From the NCBI GenBank assembly GCA_963804865.1, contig CAWDSH010000001.1, positions 372,001 to 436,000 on the forward strand: 64,000 nucleotides of DNA. Direction: 5' to 3'. Under the pieces are notes generated by a model. It worked only from the letters and a program-made list of their open reading frames with translations, searched no databases and was not told the DNA's origin. Below, in pieces: positions 61,205 through 64,000 of the stretch; the stretch's first letter is position 1; every line of letters begins with the position of its first letter. A program made the position numbers and the translations under genes. Origin of the DNA: CAVVEQ01 sp963804865. GTDB taxonomy: Bacteria > Chloroflexota > Anaerolineae > Anaerolineales > Anaerolineaceae.

Positions 61205-63418
61205 ATGCCTGGTTATATCGGTCAATCCGTAGCGCGCGTCGATGCAAGGGATAAAGTTACCGGAAACGCAAAATTTCCCGGTGATTTTGATATGCCCAAT
61301 CAAGCTTATGCAAAAATTCGATTCTCGGATCGAACACATGCAATCATCAAAAGTGTTGATATCTCGGATGCAGAAAAGCTTCCAGGAGTAATAGCAGTTT
61401 TTACTGCCAAAGATGTTCCAGTAAATGAATATGGATTGATCATGCCCGATCAGCCCGTTTTTTGCGGACCTGGATCGAATAAACCTTTCGCTGATAGAGT
61501 GCGGTGCATCAGCGATAATATTGCTTTAATTGTCGCCGAGACGGAAGAGATTGCAAGTAAAGCTAGAGATCTCATAAAAGTCGAATATGAAGATTTAGAA
61601 GGAATATTTGATCCACGCGTCGCGATGGCGGCTGAGGCGAATTTGATCCACCCGGATAAAGGATCAAATGTATTCTGTCATTACCGGATCCGAAAAGGTG
61701 ACCTGGAGAACTCGATCAATCAAGCGGATGTAATTGTCGAATCTGATTATCGCACTCCGTATCAAGAGCATGCGTTCCTGCAACCAGAAGCTGGGATAAG
61801 TTATATTGATGAAGAGAAGCGTGTTACTGTGGTGGTGGCTGGACAGTGGGTACATGAGGACCAGGAACAGATCGCACATGCACTCAATCTTCCGGTTGAA
61901 CAAGTACGCGTGATCTATCCTGCCATCGGTGGTGCATTTGGCGGCAGAGAAGATATGTCTGTGCAAATTGTTTTAGCATTGGCTACCTGGCATCTGCATC
62001 AGAGAGGTGAAGATCGACCTGTAAAAATCATATGGAGCCGAGAAGAATCAATGATTGGCCATCATAAACGGCATCCTTATTATATGCATGCACGATGGGG
62101 AGCAAAAAAAGACGGAACTTTACTGTTTGCTGAAAATGAACTTATCGCTGATGGCGGTGCATATGCGTATACATCGACTAAAGTGTTGGGTAATGCAACC
62201 CTACTTTGCACAGGCCCTTATCGAATTCCCAACGTGAAGGTCAATTCATACGCGGTTTATACCAATAATATCCTCACGGGTGCGTTCCGAGGGTTTGGTG
62301 GACCCCAGGCGGCATTTCTTGCAGAATGCCAAATGAACAAACTTGCAGAGCAGTTGAAAATGGATCCGGTAGAAATCAGGATGCGGAATCTCCTTCGAGA
62401 AGGTGATCTGCTTTCCGTGCAAACACCCTTACCAAAAGGTGTGTCAATTACTGATGTTCTTAAGAAATGCGCCTTGGAAGCTGGATGGGAAAATAGTGCT
62501 GAAGGTTGGAAAAGACCAGTTAACCTAAAGGATTCTGCAAATATTAGCAGAGGTCTCGGTATTGCCTGCGGTTATAAGAATATTGGCTTTTCCTTTGGCG
62601 CACCAGAAAACTCCTGGTCAACGGTGGAGTTATTTGGCCAAGATGACATCGATGAAGCGATTATTCACCATGCAGGAGCTGATGTCGGACAGGGTGCGCA
62701 TACTGTTTTCGCCCAGATGGCTGCTGAGGCACTCAAGCTCCCGATTGAAAAAATCCGGTTGATTGTTTCGGATACTGCGTATACAAATAATTCCGGTTCT
62801 GCATCGGCATCGCGCATGACTTTCATGGCAGGGAATGCAATCAAAGGTGCATGCGAATTGGCACTGGAAAAATGGAAGAATGAAGAAAGACCAGCCACTG
62901 CTACTTATAAATATATCCCTCCCAAAACCACTCCATTTGATCCCGAGACCGGCAAATGTGAACCTAATTTTTCATATGGCTACGTCGCCGAGGCAGTTGA
63001 AATTGAAATTAACCGGGATACTGGAGAGGTGAGTCTGAAGAATGTCATTTGTGTTGATGATGTTGGTCAGGCTATAAATCCTCAACAAGTTAAAGGGCAA
63101 ATTGAAGGAGCAATTGTTCAAGCTGCTGGTTACACTCTGATGGAGAACTTCATTCAACGGGATGGGCGTACGCTTACCAACACATTATCCACTTATCTGA
63201 TCCCCACTGTTCTGGATATTCCGGAGAGGATAGAATCACACATCGTTGAACATCCGGATCCCATAGGACCCTGGGGTGCACGTGGTATGGGTGAAATGCC
63301 CTACCTGCCTTTTCCCGGAGCGGTAATTGACGCAGTTCATGACGCCCTTGGTGTATGGTTTGATGATTTCCCCCTTATCCCGGAGAGAATCTTAAGAGGT
63401 TTAGGGAAGATAATTTAA
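61205..63418 (+). CDS. Molybdenum hydroxylase large (Moco) subunit, xanthine dehydrogenase family
   Basis: 737 residues. The a/b hammerhead domain is at about 1-120 (IGQSVARVDARDKVTGNAKF). The Moco-binding domain has IGGAFGGREDMSVQ, TGAFRGFGGPQAA, GADVGQGAHTVFAQMAAEAL, a Ser/Ala-rich GSASASRMTF, and the catalytic Glu in GARGMGEMPYLP. The AFRGFGGPQ block is xanthine dehydrogenase-like, not the CO dehydrogenase AYRCSFR active site, so a purine or N-heterocycle is the likely substrate. GGGAG precedes the ATG. Followed by yqeB, which points to the selenium-dependent subgroup. Confidence 0.92.
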   Translation: MPGYIGQSVARVDARDKVTGNAKFPGDFDMPNQAYAKIRFSDRTHAIIKSVDISDAEKLPGVIAVFTAKDVPVNEYGLIMPDQPVFCGPGSNKPFADRVRCISDNIALIVAETEEIASKARDLIKVEYEDLEGIFDPRVAMAAEANLIHPDKGSNVFCHYRIRKGDLENSINQADVIVESDYRTPYQEHAFLQPEAGISYIDEEKRVTVVVAGQWVHEDQEQIAHALNLPVEQVRVIYPAIGGAFGGREDMSVQIVLALATWHLHQRGEDRPVKIIWSREESMIGHHKRHPYYMHARWGAKKDGTLLFAENELIADGGAYAYTSTKVLGNATLLCTGPYRIPNVKVNSYAVYTNNILTGAFRGFGGPQAAFLAECQMNKLAEQLKMDPVEIRMRNLLREGDLLSVQTPLPKGVSITDVLKKCALEAGWENSAEGWKRPVNLKDSANISRGLGIACGYKNIGFSFGAPENSWSTVELFGQDDIDEAIIHHAGADVGQGAHTVFAQMAAEALKLPIEKIRLIVSDTAYTNNSGSASASRMTFMAGNAIKGACELALEKWKNEERPATATYKYIPPKTTPFDPETGKCEPNFSYGYVAEAVEIEINRDTGEVSLKNVICVDDVGQAINPQQVKGQIEGAIVQAAGYTLMENFIQRDGRTLTNTLSTYLIPTVLDIPERIESHIVEHPDPIGPWGARGMGEMPYLPFPGAVIDAVHDALGVWFDDFPLIPERILRGLGKII

Positions 63419-63438
63419 TAATTCTTCTCTGAGGAAGT

Positions 63439-64000
63439 ATGGCAATAAAAGTAGCGCTACGGGGTGGGGGAGATTTGGCAAGTGGTGTTGCCATCCGCTT
63501 ACATAGAGCTGGACTTAAAGTATTAATATGTGAACTCGAAAAACCACTGGCCGTCAGGCGTAGCGTATCATTCGCACAAGCTGTGTATTCCGAAAAAGTG
63601 ATAATTGAAAATGTCGTTGGGATCTTGGTCGATAAGCCAGATCAGATTTCATGCGTTCAATTAAATAATGAAATACCAGTGATCGTCGATTCAAATTTCA
63701 AGATATTTGACCATTATCACCCTGATGTGGTTGTCGACGCAAGGATGATCAAGCAACCCCAAAATAATGATATCAATTCCATTTCACTTCTTATAGGTCT
63801 AGGTCCCGGATTCATAGCGGGGAAGGATTGTCATGTAGTTATTGAAACAAAACGTGGATATTATCTAGGCAGAGTTTATTGGCATGGAAGCGCTGAAAAG
63901 GATACCAGAATACCGGAAAAAGTATTGGATTATGATGATTCCAGGGTTTTACGTGCTCCATGCGATGGAATTTTTCAAACCACTTCAGAAATAGGGGACA
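63439..64000 (+). CDS. yqeB: YqeB/EF2563 selenium-dependent molybdenum hydroxylase maturation protein (partial)
   Basis: At least 187 residues, cut by the window edge. The Shine-Dalgarno GAGGAAGT precedes the ATG. N-terminal VALRGGGDLASGVAIRLHRAGLKV, then ELEKPLAVRRSVSFAQAVY and VIENVVGILV, matches the YqeB/EF2563 family. C-terminal visible part: LLIGLGPGFIAGKDCHVVIETKRG and APCDGIF. The family is a genomic marker for selenium-dependent molybdenum hydroxylases, where labile selenium is placed at the molybdenum. It thus labels the upstream hydroxylases as possible selenium enzymes. Confidence 0.9.
   Translation, partial: MAIKVALRGGGDLASGVAIRLHRAGLKVLICELEKPLAVRRSVSFAQAVYSEKVIIENVVGILVDKPDQISCVQLNNEIPVIVDSNFKIFDHYHPDVVVDARMIKQPQNNDINSISLLIGLGPGFIAGKDCHVVIETKRGYYLGRVYWHGSAEKDTRIPEKVLDYDDSRVLRAPCDGIFQTTSEIGD

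Overview
The window looks like a chromosomal segment of an AT-rich bacterium of the phylum Chloroflexota, most likely class Anaerolineae. This is an inference from gene content: a TPR protein with an acidic tail full of P-x-W-L motifs, several zinc-ribbon proteins, tandem YfhO-type membrane proteins, and F420 biosynthesis next to molybdenum hydroxylases. No 16S rRNA gene is present to confirm it. Coding density is high. No gene-free stretch exceeds about 150 bases, and no insertion sequence, prophage or CRISPR array was seen.

Layout. 1-8.5 kb (minus strand): the N-terminal part of a very large TPR protein running off the left edge, the primary sigma factor with a clear terminator, and a four-gene ABC-2/GldG/DUF4340 export operon. 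8.6-14.3 kb: a pseudouridine synthase, a monooxygenase/Fe-alcohol dehydrogenase pair, DegV, a P1 peptidase, a zinc-ribbon protein, an SH3 protein and a small membrane protein. 14.3-21.4 kb (plus): smpB, a phytol-kinase-like protein, a histidine ammonia-lyase homologue with an altered MIO triad, a Tat-type L,D-transpeptidase, a glutaredoxin-DUF2085 fusion, and the pgeF-yggS-yggT-yggU cluster, in which yggS carries a frameshift. 21.4-24.6 kb (minus): a membrane-anchored NACHT-HEAT protein and a coiled-coil zinc-ribbon protein. 24.7-34.6 kb (plus): two tandem copies of a two-gene polytopic membrane module (GT-C/YfhO type), then MoxR and DUF58. 34.6-39.4 kb (minus): MoaB/Mog, a receiver protein, tRNA-Arg, an unrecognised protein pair, a LysM-M23 peptidase and DUF192. 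39.5-47.7 kb: exonuclease III and a NarL regulator (plus), then a minus-strand housekeeping run (TIM-barrel protein, YbeY, PgpH, YqeY, ComEA, DUF1385, M20 peptidase).

47.8-64 kb (plus) is one uninterrupted co-directional run and the most interesting region. It holds an SsnA-type amidohydrolase, F420:NADP oxidoreductase, CofE, a 2H phosphoesterase, CofD, CofC, an F420-type LLM oxidoreductase, a PaaI thioesterase, a molybdenum hydroxylase (FAD subunit plus a fused FeS-Moco subunit broken by a homopolymer frameshift), a CBS-type family II pyrophosphatase, a second molybdenum hydroxylase (fused FAD-FeS subunit, small membrane protein, Moco subunit), and the start of YqeB. SsnA, YgfM-like, XdhD-like and YqeB proteins are also neighbours in the E. 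coli selenium-dependent molybdenum hydroxylase region. Here that set is interleaved with cofactor F420 genes, which suggests a joint purine or heterocycle oxidation pathway linked to F420.
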